This document shows positions 1 to 7,232 of a stretch of DNA of 10,692 bases, one piece after another. A program made the translations under genes and the position numbers. The stretch is taken from assembly GCA_013362295.1 (NCBI GenBank), contig JABFWJ010000233.1, positions 1 to 10,692 on the forward strand, read 5' to 3'. Each line of letters begins with the position of its first letter. Within the stretch, counting starts at the first letter, position 1. This stretch comes from Thermoleophilia bacterium. GTDB taxonomy: Bacteria; Actinomycetota; Thermoleophilia; Gaiellales; Gaiellaceae. The notes beneath the pieces were generated by a model. It did not search any database and was not told where the DNA came from. It worked only from the letters and a program-made list of their open reading frames with translations.

Positions 1-649
1 GCTCGCGCCCGAGCTCCGGCTCCTTCTCGGGGCCGGCGACGACGAGCGGGAGGCCGGCCGCGTCGGCGGCGTCGAGCGCGGCGAGCGGGTCCTTGCGCGC
101 CTGCACCGCGCCGACGAACAACAGGTAGCCGGCGTGCGAGCCGTCTCCCGGCGTGAACGCGGGATCGACGCCGTGCGGCGTCACCGTCACCTTCTTCGGC
201 GGCACGCCGTAGAGGTCGACCAGGTCGCGCTTCGTGCGCTCCGAAACGGCAAGCACGTGGTCGGCCTTGCGGACGGCGCGCGGCACGACTGCCTTGAACG
301 TCAGACGGTCGGCGAGGCTCATCACCGACGCATCGCGCTCGAAGTGGAGGTCGTGGATCGTCACGACGCTCGGCCCGCGGAGGCCGAGCGGGAGCGCGTG
401 CTGGAAGTGGGAGAGCTCGGGATGCAGCCGGCGCAGCAGTCGGGGGAGCGACACCGCCATGCGTATCTCCTGGAAGCGCGCGGGGAGCGGGATCGCCTCC
501 ACGCCGTCGGGCACGAGCTCGGGATGGCGGGTTACCGCCGCGATCGAGAGATCGGGAGCGACGAACGGGAGCTGACGGAGCAGATTGAGCACGTACGTCT
601 CTTCGCCCGTGCGGTTGCGGCCGAGCACATCGGCGTCGACGAGGATCAC
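1..649 (-). CDS. GT4 family glycosyltransferase, partial (N-terminal 216 residues)
   Basis: The predicted product is a retaining GT-B fold glycosyltransferase using a nucleotide-sugar donor, acting in the cytoplasm or at the inner face of the membrane. The visible part is the N-terminal acceptor-binding domain: MILVDADVLG at 1-10, the glycine loop TGEETYV at 14-20, VTIHDLHFE at 96-104, AVSERTKRDL at 134-143, and the start of the donor domain with LLFVGAVQARKDPL at 176-189. The catalytic EX7E region lies beyond the left edge. The start is GTG at 649, because it precedes the expected first beta strand (ILVD), shares GTGA with the stop of the preceding gene (4-bp overlap), and has a GAGGAGG site 4 nt upstream. 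It is the last visible gene of the minus-strand block. The family call is secure; sugar and acceptor are unknown. Confidence 0.9.
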   Translation of the reverse strand, partial: MILVDADVLGRNRTGEETYVLNLLRQLPFVAPDLSIAAVTRHPELVPDGVEAIPLPARFQEIRMAVSLPRLLRRLHPELSHFQHALPLGLRGPSVVTIHDLHFERDASVMSLADRLTFKAVVPRAVRKADHVLAVSERTKRDLVDLYGVPPKKVTVTPHGVDPAFTPGDGSHAGYLLFVGAVQARKDPLAALDAADAAGLPLVVAGPEKEPELGRE

Positions 650-1557
650 GCGACCTCCTCGTAGACGGCCTGCGTCCGCTGCGCGACCTCGCGCCAGGTC
701 GCGACCCGGCGCGCCGTCGGCGCGCTCGCGCGGCCGATCCCGTCGCGGATCGACTCGACGCTCGCCGGGTCGACGTAGGTCGCGTCGCGACCGGCGATCT
801 CCTCCATGGCGGAGCCGGCAGTCGTCACGATCGCGCAGCCGCACGCGAGCGCCTCCGCGACCGGGATGCCGTAGCCCTCGTAGAGCGAGGCGTAGACGAG
901 GCAGCGTGCGCCGCGGTAGAGCCGGGCCAGCTCTTCGTCGGAGACGTCGCCAAGCCAGGTGACGTTCGGCGGCGGGTCGACACCGCCCCAGCCGCGCGCG
1001 CCGACGACGCGCAGCTCGCCGTCCACGGCGGCGGCGATCCGGGCGAGGTTCTTGCGCGGCTCGAGCGTCCCGACGGCGAGCACATACTCGCCGTCGGCGC
1101 GCGGCCCGTCGGGCCTGAACACGTCCTCGACGCCGTTCGGGATCACGCGCACGCGCTCCGCCGGCACGCGGAGCAGCGACCCGAGCTCGCGCTTGGTGAA
1201 CTCCGAGACCGCGATCACGCGCGTCGCGGCAGCGACGACGCGCGGCACGGCGATCCGCGAGTAGGTCGCCGTCCAGCGGTTGAACCACTCGGGATGCCGC
1301 AGCACGGCCACGTCGTGGACGGTGACGACGAGCGGCTGCCGCGCGCGAAACGGCCCGCGGAACGTCGGGCAGTGCAGGACGTCCGCATCGGCCCGCAGTC
1401 GCGGATACCAGAGAACGTCGGCCGCGACGGTGCGGGCGCGCGAGGTCGCAGGGTACGACACTTCCTGCACGTCGAGATGGTCTCGCAGTGCCCGCACGTA
1501 GCGCGCCGTACCGGCACGCGTCTGGCGCAGAGGCGTCGTGTCGAGCGCTACGCGAAT
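646..1557 (-). CDS. GT4 family glycosyltransferase with apparent ATT start
   Basis: A GT-B glycosyltransferase of 303 residues if translation begins at ATT 1557. In that reading the N-terminus is (M)RVALDTTPLRQTRAGTARY, the usual GT4 opening with the glycine loop RAGTARY near 14-20. Further motifs are VTVHDV at about 78-83, AVSEFTKREL at about 116-125, the donor-binding loop GTLEPRKN near 153-160, and EX7E at E207 and E215 (EGYGIPVAE). The first canonical start, GTG at 1497, would give 283 residues and delete the first beta strand and glycine loop. An in-frame TGA at 1584-1582 rules out a longer form, and no ATG, GTG or TTG lies between that stop and 1497. The ATT form overlaps the previous gene by 10 bp; the stop shares GTGA with the next. 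Closely resembles the gene at 1548-2624. A sequencing error at the start codon is an alternative. Substrate unknown. Confidence 0.88.
   Translation of the reverse strand: MRVALDTTPLRQTRAGTARYVRALRDHLDVQEVSYPATSRARTVAADVLWYPRLRADADVLHCPTFRGPFRARQPLVVTVHDVAVLRHPEWFNRWTATYSRIAVPRVVAAATRVIAVSEFTKRELGSLLRVPAERVRVIPNGVEDVFRPDGPRADGEYVLAVGTLEPRKNLARIAAAVDGELRVVGARGWGGVDPPPNVTWLGDVSDEELARLYRGARCLVYASLYEGYGIPVAEALACGCAIVTTAGSAMEEIAGRDATYVDPASVESIRDGIGRASAPTARRVATWREVAQRTQAVYEEVA
654..660 (-). promoter_or_regulatory. Ribosome binding site of the GT4 gene starting at 649
   Basis: On the minus strand this reads GAGGAGG, 4 nt before the GTG at 649 and inside the last codons of the preceding gene. It is the best Shine-Dalgarno match at any junction of the block and supports the GTG start. 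Most other genes here have none and probably depend on coupling or leaderless initiation. Confidence 0.6.
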
Positions 1558-2624
1558 CGCTGATACCCCTCGAGGAAGACCTCACCGGTGCGCCGCCACG
1601 TGAATCGCCGCGCGTGCTCGAGGCCCTTGGCGCGCAGCTCGTCCCGCCGCGTCAGCGCCTCGAGGATGCCTGCTGCGATCGCGTGCGGGCTCTCCGGATC
1701 GGCGCGCACGGCGGCGTCGCCCGAGGCCTCGTCCATCGACTCGTGCGCCGATGCAACGACCGGCGCGCCCGAGGCCATTGCCTCCGTGATCGGCATGCCG
1801 AAGCCCTCGAAGCGCGAGGGGTAGATCACCGCCTCGGCGCCGCGGTAGAGCCGGGCCAGCTGCTCGTCCGACACGCGGCCGAGCCGCACGATCCCGCGCC
1901 GGTCGAGCCGTGGCTGTTCGCCCCAGCCCTCACCGCCGACGACGACGAGCGACAGGTCGGTGTCGGTGATCAGCCCGAACGCGTCGACCAGCGTGCCGAG
2001 GTTCTTGCGCGGCTCGAGCGTGGCGACGGTGAGCAGGTACGGCGCGCCGAGATCGTCCACCGGACCGTCCGCGGAGTAGTGCTCGCCGATACCGGGATAC
2101 GCGACGAGCACGCGCTCGCGCGGAACGTCGAAGCTGCGCGAGAAGTCCTCCGCGGTGTACTCCGAGTTCGCAAACACGACATCACACGTCAAGGCGGCGT
2201 TGCGGTACTTGCGCCGGTGCATCGCGCGCGTGCGCTTCGTCGTCCACTGCGGGTGATGGATCGGAACGAGGTCGTGGATCGTCGTCGCGCGCACACCCCG
2301 CTTCTGAGGCGGATACATCCAGTCGGTGAAGTGGAGCGCGTCGAACTTGCCGATGAAGCGCTCGGCCGGCGGGTAGCCCGCCATCGACCACGCGGTCCGC
2401 CAGCCGTGCGCGCCGGGCAGCGCGACGAGCTTCGTCTCGACGTCGATCCCGCCGAGCGCCTTCGGGATCAGGCGCTTCCCGCCCGGCGACGTGGGCGCGA
2501 ACGCGACGATCTCATGGCCGAGCGGACGCGCGACCTCGGCCAGGCCGGCGAGCGAGCCGCGGATGTAGTTGTTCACGCCCGTGGCCTCGTGCGAGAGCGG
2601 GCTGACGTCGAACGCGATCCTCAT
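1548..2624 (-). CDS. GT4 family glycosyltransferase (mannosyltransferase-like)
   Basis: A full-length 358-residue GT-B enzyme. It opens with MRIAFDVSPL and the loop EATGVNNYIRG (13-23), then has TIHDLVPIHHP at 115-125 (the HD..P motif of WbaZ/MtfB-like GT4 enzymes), FANSEYTAEDF at 151-161, the donor-domain loop ATLEPRKNLG at 201-210, and EX7E at E273 and E281 (EGFGMPITE). The ATG at 2624 shares ATGA with the stop of the membrane glycosyltransferase gene upstream; the frame is open for another 101 codons, but that stretch is arginine-rich shadow of the upstream gene. The TAG at 1550-1548 overlaps the ATT start of the next gene. It and the next gene share the blocks LEPRKNL and ARLYRGA, so the two look like tandem paralogues. 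Mannose is a common substrate for such proteins, but this is not shown here. Confidence 0.93.
   Translation of the reverse strand: MRIAFDVSPLSHEATGVNNYIRGSLAGLAEVARPLGHEIVAFAPTSPGGKRLIPKALGGIDVETKLVALPGAHGWRTAWSMAGYPPAERFIGKFDALHFTDWMYPPQKRGVRATTIHDLVPIHHPQWTTKRTRAMHRRKYRNAALTCDVVFANSEYTAEDFSRSFDVPRERVLVAYPGIGEHYSADGPVDDLGAPYLLTVATLEPRKNLGTLVDAFGLITDTDLSLVVVGGEGWGEQPRLDRRGIVRLGRVSDEQLARLYRGAEAVIYPSRFEGFGMPITEAMASGAPVVASAHESMDEASGDAAVRADPESPHAIAAGILEALTRRDELRAKGLEHARRFTWRRTGEVFLEGYQRFA
1566..1571 (-). promoter_or_regulatory. Ribosome binding site supporting the ATT start at 1557
   Basis: On the minus strand this reads GAGGGG, 8 nt upstream of the ATT at 1557-1555 and within the last codons of the preceding GT4 gene. 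Position and spacing fit a Shine-Dalgarno element for initiation at ATT, or at an ATG misread as ATT. The GTG at 1497 has no comparable site just upstream. Confidence 0.5.
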
Positions 2625-4681
2625 CGCCTGAAGTCGAGTGCGTAGAAGTGCGCGCCGAGCCGCCGTGTGTCCCTCGTCCCGCGCGGGACGCGGAGCTGCG
2701 ACATCGTGAAGACAACGGTGCAGGTGTGCTGCGGGTCGGCGCGGAGCGGCACGTCGAGTGTCGGCTGCTCGCCCGGCGGGACGCTGATCCTGCCGACGAC
2801 CCGTCCGGCGACGCGCGCGGTGACGACCTGCGCCGTCTCGAAGAGCTGCTCGTCCGTGCCCAGCCGGACGGAGAGGTGGCCGCCGTGGCAGCGCAGCCGG
2901 CGGTAGGTCACGCGCCGGCCCGACCATGTGTCGTTCGGGTAGAGCCCCCTGACGCGCGTGAGGACGACGAGCGGCCCGTGCACGCGATAGAGCGCCAGCC
3001 CGAGCTTCGCGTCACGCGCAACCGGCCTGCCCGCGATGTCCGTGTAGGAGACGGCGTAGCCGACATGCGGGGGGCGACCGCGGCCGTCGACGAGCGTGCC
3101 GTCGCGGCGCTCGCGCACCGGCGTCTCCGGCAGGCCGCCGTCGGCCGGGTCCGGCCCGTCGACGGTGTAGACGTCGCCGACGCTCCGGTTGAAGAACTCG
3201 TTGTTCCAGAGCGGGCGGGTCTCGCCCGCGTAGTGCCACACGAACGCGACGTGCGCGTCGCGTCCGACCGCGCGGTCGATCCAGTCCGGATCGGCGACGC
3301 GAATCCCCGCGAACAGGCTCCCGACGGCCGCCTGGTGGATGCCGTGCCGCCCGTTCTCGATCACGACCGAGGCGACGACGAAGTAGAGCCCGACGAGCGC
3401 CGCCAGAGCGAGCCGAGGCACGACGAGGAATGCGATCCCGGCAGCGAGGCCCGACGCGAGCGCCACGAGTCGGAGCGCGCCGAAATGGATGCCCTGGTCC
3501 TGGACCCACCACCACGGCAGAAGGCCGAAAGTGTCGGAAACCGCGGACGGGTTCACGAACTTCGCGAACGGCAGGGCGACGGGGAGCACGCCGGCGACGA
3601 GCGCCGCGACGAGCGCGGGGCGCCGCGTGGCCGCGACCGCGACGAGCGCGATCAGCAGCAACGGCATGAGATAAAAGTCGTTGCGCTCCTCGATCCGCTG
3701 CGATTCCGTCGAGGCGAAGGCCGCGACCTCGACGAGGAAGAAGACGACGAGCGGCAGCGTCGCGGCCGCATAGGCGCGCGCCGCGGGGCTTGCGACGCGC
3801 GGCGCGAACCAGAGCGCGAGCAGTGCCGCGAACGGCAGAACGCCGACGTAGAGGTCGAGCTCTGCGACATGCCACAGCACGTAGTGCAGGACGGTGCCGA
3901 GGCTGTACGCGCTGCTCGTCGCCGCGCGGTACGCGCCGAGCAGCGAGAGCGGCGAGCGCCCGCGGGCGGCGGTCGCGGCCAGCGCGAGCACGGCGAGGCC
4001 CCCGACGATCCCGTAGAGCGGCGTGAAACGGCGCAACCGCGCCGGCAGGTCACGCTCGATCCATCCGTGCAGCACCGGCGCGACGAGCACGGCCGGCACG
4101 AACGCGACCGCCTGTGCGCGCGTCGCGAAGGCGAACCCGCACAGCGCGAGCAACAGGACTTGCCGGAGCGGCGTCGGCCGTTCCAGCGTCACGACCAGCA
4201 CGAGCGTGGTGAGCAGGAAGACGGGATAGAACACGTTCTCCGTCATCAGCATCCCGGTGAAGAGCATCGACGGCACGGCGACGGACAGCGCCGCAGCGAC
4301 GAGCGCCGGGACCGGTTCGACGAGCCGGCGCGCGAGGAGGTAGGTCGGGATCGCCGCGAGCGACATCACGACGCCGTTGATTCCTTTGGCGACGGCGTAC
4401 GCATGAGGCACGGAACCGAAGAGGCCGAAGGCCGGGGCGATCAACGCCGGGTAGACGAAGCCGTAGCCGTTGCTCGGGACCCCGCGGACGAGAAACTCGC
4501 CGTGCGAGGCCAGTGACTTCGCGAGCTCCGAGTAGATGAGCTCGTCGACCATGATCCACGGCGTCACGACTCGATGGGCGAGCGCGATGCGCACGCCCGA
4601 CGACACGACGACGATCGCACCGAGCCACACCCAGGCGGGCAAAGTCGTTGCGCGGGCGCGCACGGCTGCGACCGCGGTCAC
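2621..4681 (-). CDS. GT-C type membrane glycosyltransferase with C-terminal exported domain
   Basis: A 686-residue multi-pass protein. The part up to about residue 446 is mostly hydrophobic, with roughly 11-13 membrane segments (clear ones near 16-35, 126-143, 151-166, 222-239, 308-324, 338-353, 403-446). The first outside loop carries the acidic pair D46-E47 (MVDELIYSELAKSL), where GT-C enzymes (PMT, ArnT) place their catalytic Asp, followed by YPALIAP at 77-83 and MTENVFYP at 146-153. ERNDFYLMPLLL at 332-343 is typical of actinobacterial members. Such enzymes transfer sugars from polyprenyl-phosphate donors on the outer face. Residues about 447-686 are soluble and beta-rich, with cysteines at 598 and 654; the segment GLYPNDTWSGRRVTYRRL (589-606) looks like a beta-sandwich of unknown role. 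The GTG start shares GTGA with the gene before it, and the TGA shares ATGA with the next. Donor and acceptor unknown. Confidence 0.85.
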   Translation of the reverse strand: MTAVAAVRARATTLPAWVWLGAIVVVSSGVRIALAHRVVTPWIMVDELIYSELAKSLASHGEFLVRGVPSNGYGFVYPALIAPAFGLFGSVPHAYAVAKGINGVVMSLAAIPTYLLARRLVEPVPALVAAALSVAVPSMLFTGMLMTENVFYPVFLLTTLVLVVTLERPTPLRQVLLLALCGFAFATRAQAVAFVPAVLVAPVLHGWIERDLPARLRRFTPLYGIVGGLAVLALAATAARGRSPLSLLGAYRAATSSAYSLGTVLHYVLWHVAELDLYVGVLPFAALLALWFAPRVASPAARAYAAATLPLVVFFLVEVAAFASTESQRIEERNDFYLMPLLLIALVAVAATRRPALVAALVAGVLPVALPFAKFVNPSAVSDTFGLLPWWWVQDQGIHFGALRLVALASGLAAGIAFLVVPRLALAALVGLYFVVASVVIENGRHGIHQAAVGSLFAGIRVADPDWIDRAVGRDAHVAFVWHYAGETRPLWNNEFFNRSVGDVYTVDGPDPADGGLPETPVRERRDGTLVDGRGRPPHVGYAVSYTDIAGRPVARDAKLGLALYRVHGPLVVLTRVRGLYPNDTWSGRRVTYRRLRCHGGHLSVRLGTDEQLFETAQVVTARVAGRVVGRISVPPGEQPTLDVPLRADPQHTCTVVFTMSQLRVPRGTRDTRRLGAHFYALDFRR

Positions 4682-5889
4682 CGGATGATTCCAGCGTCAC
4701 TCGCGGCGCGGGCGAGCCGTGAGGTGTCGGTGAGCCCGACCTCCGCCGCCGCCTCGGCGATCCGCCAGAGCACCGCATCGTCCACCGCGTCGCCGCCGGC
4801 TGCGAGCTCGAGCGCGCGAACGTACGCATCGGCGACCTTCGGCAACGCGTGTTCGCGTTCGACGTACGCGTGCGCAGCGCCGCCGAGCGACGCCCCGTGC
4901 TCGGCCGCCAGCGCGAGCGCGGCCTCGAGCGTCGTCACCTCGTAGTCGTCGACCGGCACCTTCAGCACGGCGTCGTCCGGCAGCTCGCTGAACCAGCCCA
5001 CGTCCGAGACGACGAGCGGCTTCCCGAGCGCAAGGGCGCGGATCACCGAGCCGGAGGTCTCCCCCATCGTCGGGTAGCGGAGGTTCACGAGCACGTCGCA
5101 CGCCGCCATCAGCGACCACATGCGCTCCTCCGGCACGTAGTCCATCCGCTGCACGCCTTCGGTGAGGCCGAGCCGCTCGAGCCGCCGGCCGACGTCGAAG
5201 CGCTCGCCCGCCGAGCCGACTAGGAGGAGGCGCGCTCCCGGGTTGCTCTGCCTGAACGAGGCGAACGCCTCGAGCAGCTGTGGGATGCGCTTGTTCATGT
5301 TCAGGAAGCCGAAGCACCCGACGAGCGGGTCGCCCGACACGTCCGGAGCGGCCTCGAGCGCCGTCATCGGCCAGGCCGGGTGCGGAATCCGCCACAGCGG
5401 GCCGTCGTAGCCCGCTGCGCGGGCACGCTCGGCGACGTAGCCCGAGTGCACGATCAATCCCGTCGCCCGGTCGAGGACGACGCCCGAGAGCGGGAAGCGC
5501 TCGGGCTGCGTCTCCCAGAGCAGCGGCAGGAGGTTGTCGAGCACGCCGAGCCCGAGCAGGCGGCCGGCGACGCCGAGCTCGCGCTCCATCGCGTCGAGGT
5601 AGGCGCGCCCGTTGCGGCGGCCGATCGTCGTCCCCGCGATCAGATGGTGCAGGACGTAGTCGTGGAGGACGACAACGCCGCGGCGCTCGTTCAACGCGTC
5701 GAGGATCCAACCGTGCGCGTCGGGATCGTTGCCGATGTGGTACAGCGCGACGTCCGCGCGCGGCGCGCGGGAGCCCTCCTGCGCGACGACGACTTCGATG
5801 CGCTCGCGCAGCGCGGGGAGCAGCAGCGCCGAGTAGTCGGCGATGCCGGAGCGCGACGGCGGCATGGGCGAGTGGTACGCGACGCGCAT
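4678..5889 (-). CDS. Divergent GT4-like glycosyltransferase
   Basis: A 403-residue GT-B protein. The N-terminal domain starts MRVAYHSPMPPSRSGIADYS (1-20), a common opening with the glycine loop SGIADYS, and contains HIGND (51-55) and VLHDYVLHHL (74-83). The C-terminal donor domain has GCFGFLNMNKRIPQLLEAF (201-219), LLLVGSAG (221-228) and NLRYPTMGETSGSVIRAL (269-286). Only the first glutamate of EX7E is present (E277); eight residues on is A285, as in the ETSG subgroup of these enzymes. Start chosen at ATG 5889, overlapping the TAA of the preceding gene as TAATG; the frame is open 24 codons further but that part reads as arginine-rich shadow. No Shine-Dalgarno is visible, so reinitiation is likely. 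A C-terminal helical tail (about 365-403) extends past the usual GT-B end. Substrate unknown. Confidence 0.9.
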   Translation of the reverse strand: MRVAYHSPMPPSRSGIADYSALLLPALRERIEVVVAQEGSRAPRADVALYHIGNDPDAHGWILDALNERRGVVVLHDYVLHHLIAGTTIGRRNGRAYLDAMERELGVAGRLLGLGVLDNLLPLLWETQPERFPLSGVVLDRATGLIVHSGYVAERARAAGYDGPLWRIPHPAWPMTALEAAPDVSGDPLVGCFGFLNMNKRIPQLLEAFASFRQSNPGARLLLVGSAGERFDVGRRLERLGLTEGVQRMDYVPEERMWSLMAACDVLVNLRYPTMGETSGSVIRALALGKPLVVSDVGWFSELPDDAVLKVPVDDYEVTTLEAALALAAEHGASLGGAAHAYVEREHALPKVADAYVRALELAAGGDAVDDAVLWRIAEAAAEVGLTDTSRLARAASDAGIIR

Positions 5890-6908
5890 TAGTCGAGGAG
5901 TGCGTCGACGCACGCGTCCCAGGTCACGCGCTCGGCGATCGCCTTGCCGGCTCCGCCCCACGCGCGCGCCTCGGCCGCATGCTCGCCGAGGTACACCGCG
6001 GCGCGCGCGATCTCGGCTGCATCCGGCGCGACGACCACGCCGGTCTCACGGTCGCGGACGATCTCGAGCGGCCCGCCGGCGTCGAGCGTCGTCACGACCG
6101 GCTTGCCGGAGAGGAACGCCTCGTAGGGAACCATCCCGAAGTCCTCGTCGACCGGCGCGTAGAAGACGGCGAGGGAGCGCGCGTACAGGTCGGCGAGGCG
6201 CTCGTCGTCGACGCGGCCGACGAACTCCACCTGGCCGTTCAGCTCGGCGGCAAGCGACTCGAGCCGCCGGCGGTCGGGGCCCTCCCCCGTGATCACGACC
6301 CGCAGCGAGGGCTCGCGCTTCGCCGCCTCGATCAGCAGGTCGATGCGCTTCGCGCGGTCGAGCCGGTTCACGGAGAGCACGTACCCCTCGGACTCGGCGG
6401 TCCGGTAGGGCAGCGCCTGCGGCGGGTGCGGCAGGACCTCGGCGTCGATCGCGTTGAAGCGTCGGAGGCGATCGGCGACGTTGCGCGACGTCGCGTACAC
6501 CTTGCGCGCCTCGCCGAGCGCGACAGCGTCGAGCCGTTCGACCGCGACGCGCGTCGCGCGGTCCTCCGGCGACTCCGAGAACTGTCCGAGCCCGCCGCGG
6601 TCGTAGTCGTAGGCCTGCCGGAACTGGTGCAACACCCACGCGATCTTGTGCGGATGACGGACGGCGTACGCCGGGAACTTCGTCGCGACCACGCGGTCGA
6701 TCGGGCGCCCGTCGGACTCGGTCAGGTCGACGAGGCGCCAGAGAAACGCCTGGTCGAGCACCCGCGTGCCCGGGTACCACTTGAACGGGATCGTCACGAG
6801 TTCCACGTCGTGGCCGCGGCCGCGCAACGCGGCGACGAGGTCGTCCGCCATCAGCTCCGCGCCGCCGCGCACAAAGGGCACCTGCGGCGCGCAGACCGCG
6901 ATCCTCAT
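5889..6908 (-). CDS. GT4 family glycosyltransferase
   Basis: A complete 339-residue GT-B enzyme. The N-terminus MRIAVCAPQVPFVRGGAELM holds the GGAE loop (15-18) of GT4 proteins acting on lipid-linked or polysaccharide acceptors. KIAWVLHQFRQAYDY (88-102) lies in the acceptor domain. The donor domain has LSVNRLDRAKRIDLLIEA (178-195) with the usual basic residues, VITGEGPDRRRLE (205-217), and EX7E at E255 and E263 (EDFGMVPYE), followed by GGPLEIV. Start ATG 6908 shares ATGA with the stop of the small helical-protein gene; a much longer open frame upstream is rejected because it runs antisense-like through two other genes. No Shine-Dalgarno is visible, so translation probably couples to the upstream gene. 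Donor sugar not predictable. Confidence 0.93.
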   Translation of the reverse strand: MRIAVCAPQVPFVRGGAELMADDLVAALRGRGHDVELVTIPFKWYPGTRVLDQAFLWRLVDLTESDGRPIDRVVATKFPAYAVRHPHKIAWVLHQFRQAYDYDRGGLGQFSESPEDRATRVAVERLDAVALGEARKVYATSRNVADRLRRFNAIDAEVLPHPPQALPYRTAESEGYVLSVNRLDRAKRIDLLIEAAKREPSLRVVITGEGPDRRRLESLAAELNGQVEFVGRVDDERLADLYARSLAVFYAPVDEDFGMVPYEAFLSGKPVVTTLDAGGPLEIVRDRETGVVVAPDAAEIARAAVYLGEHAAEARAWGGAGKAIAERVTWDACVDALLD

Positions 6909-7219
6909 CGTTGCTCGAGCCGGGTGATGCGCTCGTCGAGGTCGTCGATCAGCTTCAGCACCGCGTCGTTGAAGGCGCGCTGGTCGGCGAACGCGGGCTC
7001 GACGTACCAGCGCATCAGGCGGCGGAGCACGCCCTTCACGGGCCCGCCCTTGCCGACGATCGGGCGCTCGGCCGAGATCGGCCAGAGGCGCTCCGCCTGG
7101 TCGCGCACGGACAGCCGGACCTGGGCGGGGGTGACGGCGGAGCCGCGGGGCCCCGCGGCACGAATCTCTTCCTTCAGCCGCGCGAAGAGGGCGGCGACGT
7201 CGGTCGTCTCCTCGGGCAC
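6905..7219 (-). CDS. Small helical protein of polysaccharide loci (stand-alone module)
   Basis: A 104-residue protein with no signal peptide or membrane segment. An N-terminal amphipathic stretch (about 7-22) is followed by a variable linker, then a block that I recognise from N-terminal regions of some methyltransferases and glycosyltransferases in surface-polysaccharide loci: WPISAERP (46-53), VKGVLRRLMRWYVEP (61-75), and FNDAVLKLIDDLDERITRLE (83-102), which shows hydrophobic spacing like a short coiled coil. Here it stands alone. It is the first gene of the coupled glycosyltransferase block and shares ATGA with the next gene, so an adaptor or oligomerisation role for a neighbouring enzyme is possible; this is inference. 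Start GTG 7219 has no Shine-Dalgarno, but TACACT lies 7 nt upstream, as expected for a leaderless mRNA. Real gene very likely; function unknown. Confidence 0.8.
   Translation of the reverse strand: MPEETTDVAALFARLKEEIRAAGPRGSAVTPAQVRLSVRDQAERLWPISAERPIVGKGGPVKGVLRRLMRWYVEPAFADQRAFNDAVLKLIDDLDERITRLEQR
7142..7159. repeat. 18-bp perfect palindrome inside the small helical-protein gene
   Basis: Bases 7142-7150 and 7151-7159 are exact reverse complements with no spacer (GCCGCGGGG / CCCCGCGGC). It lies about 60 bp inside the gene at 6905-7219, in the linker part of the protein (codons for A-A-G-P-R-G-S). It could form a hairpin early in the mRNA or bind a dimeric regulator, but in DNA this GC-rich it may be chance. 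Confidence 0.4.
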
Positions 7220-7226
7220 TGCCAGG

Positions 7227-7232
7227 AGTGTA
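7227..7232 (-). promoter_or_regulatory. Candidate -10 element of a leaderless promoter for the glycosyltransferase block
   Basis: On the minus strand this reads TACACT (TAnnnT), ending 7 nt before the GTG at 7219. That spacing puts the transcript start at or next to the start codon, as in leaderless actinobacterial genes. It lies in the only gap (24 bp) between the transporter and the coupled block. No good -35 hexamer is visible 16-19 bp upstream. It would let the block be transcribed independently of the transporter. Confidence 0.5.

Noticed and set aside
1488..2645. A 385-codon plus-strand frame opposite the GT4 gene
   Set aside because: Antisense shadow with no motifs; the minus strand carries a complete GT4 enzyme.
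2648..4516. A 622-codon plus-strand frame opposite the GT-C gene
   Set aside because: It is composed largely of R, E, D and H, the mirror of hydrophobic codons on the other strand; the membrane protein is clearly the real gene.
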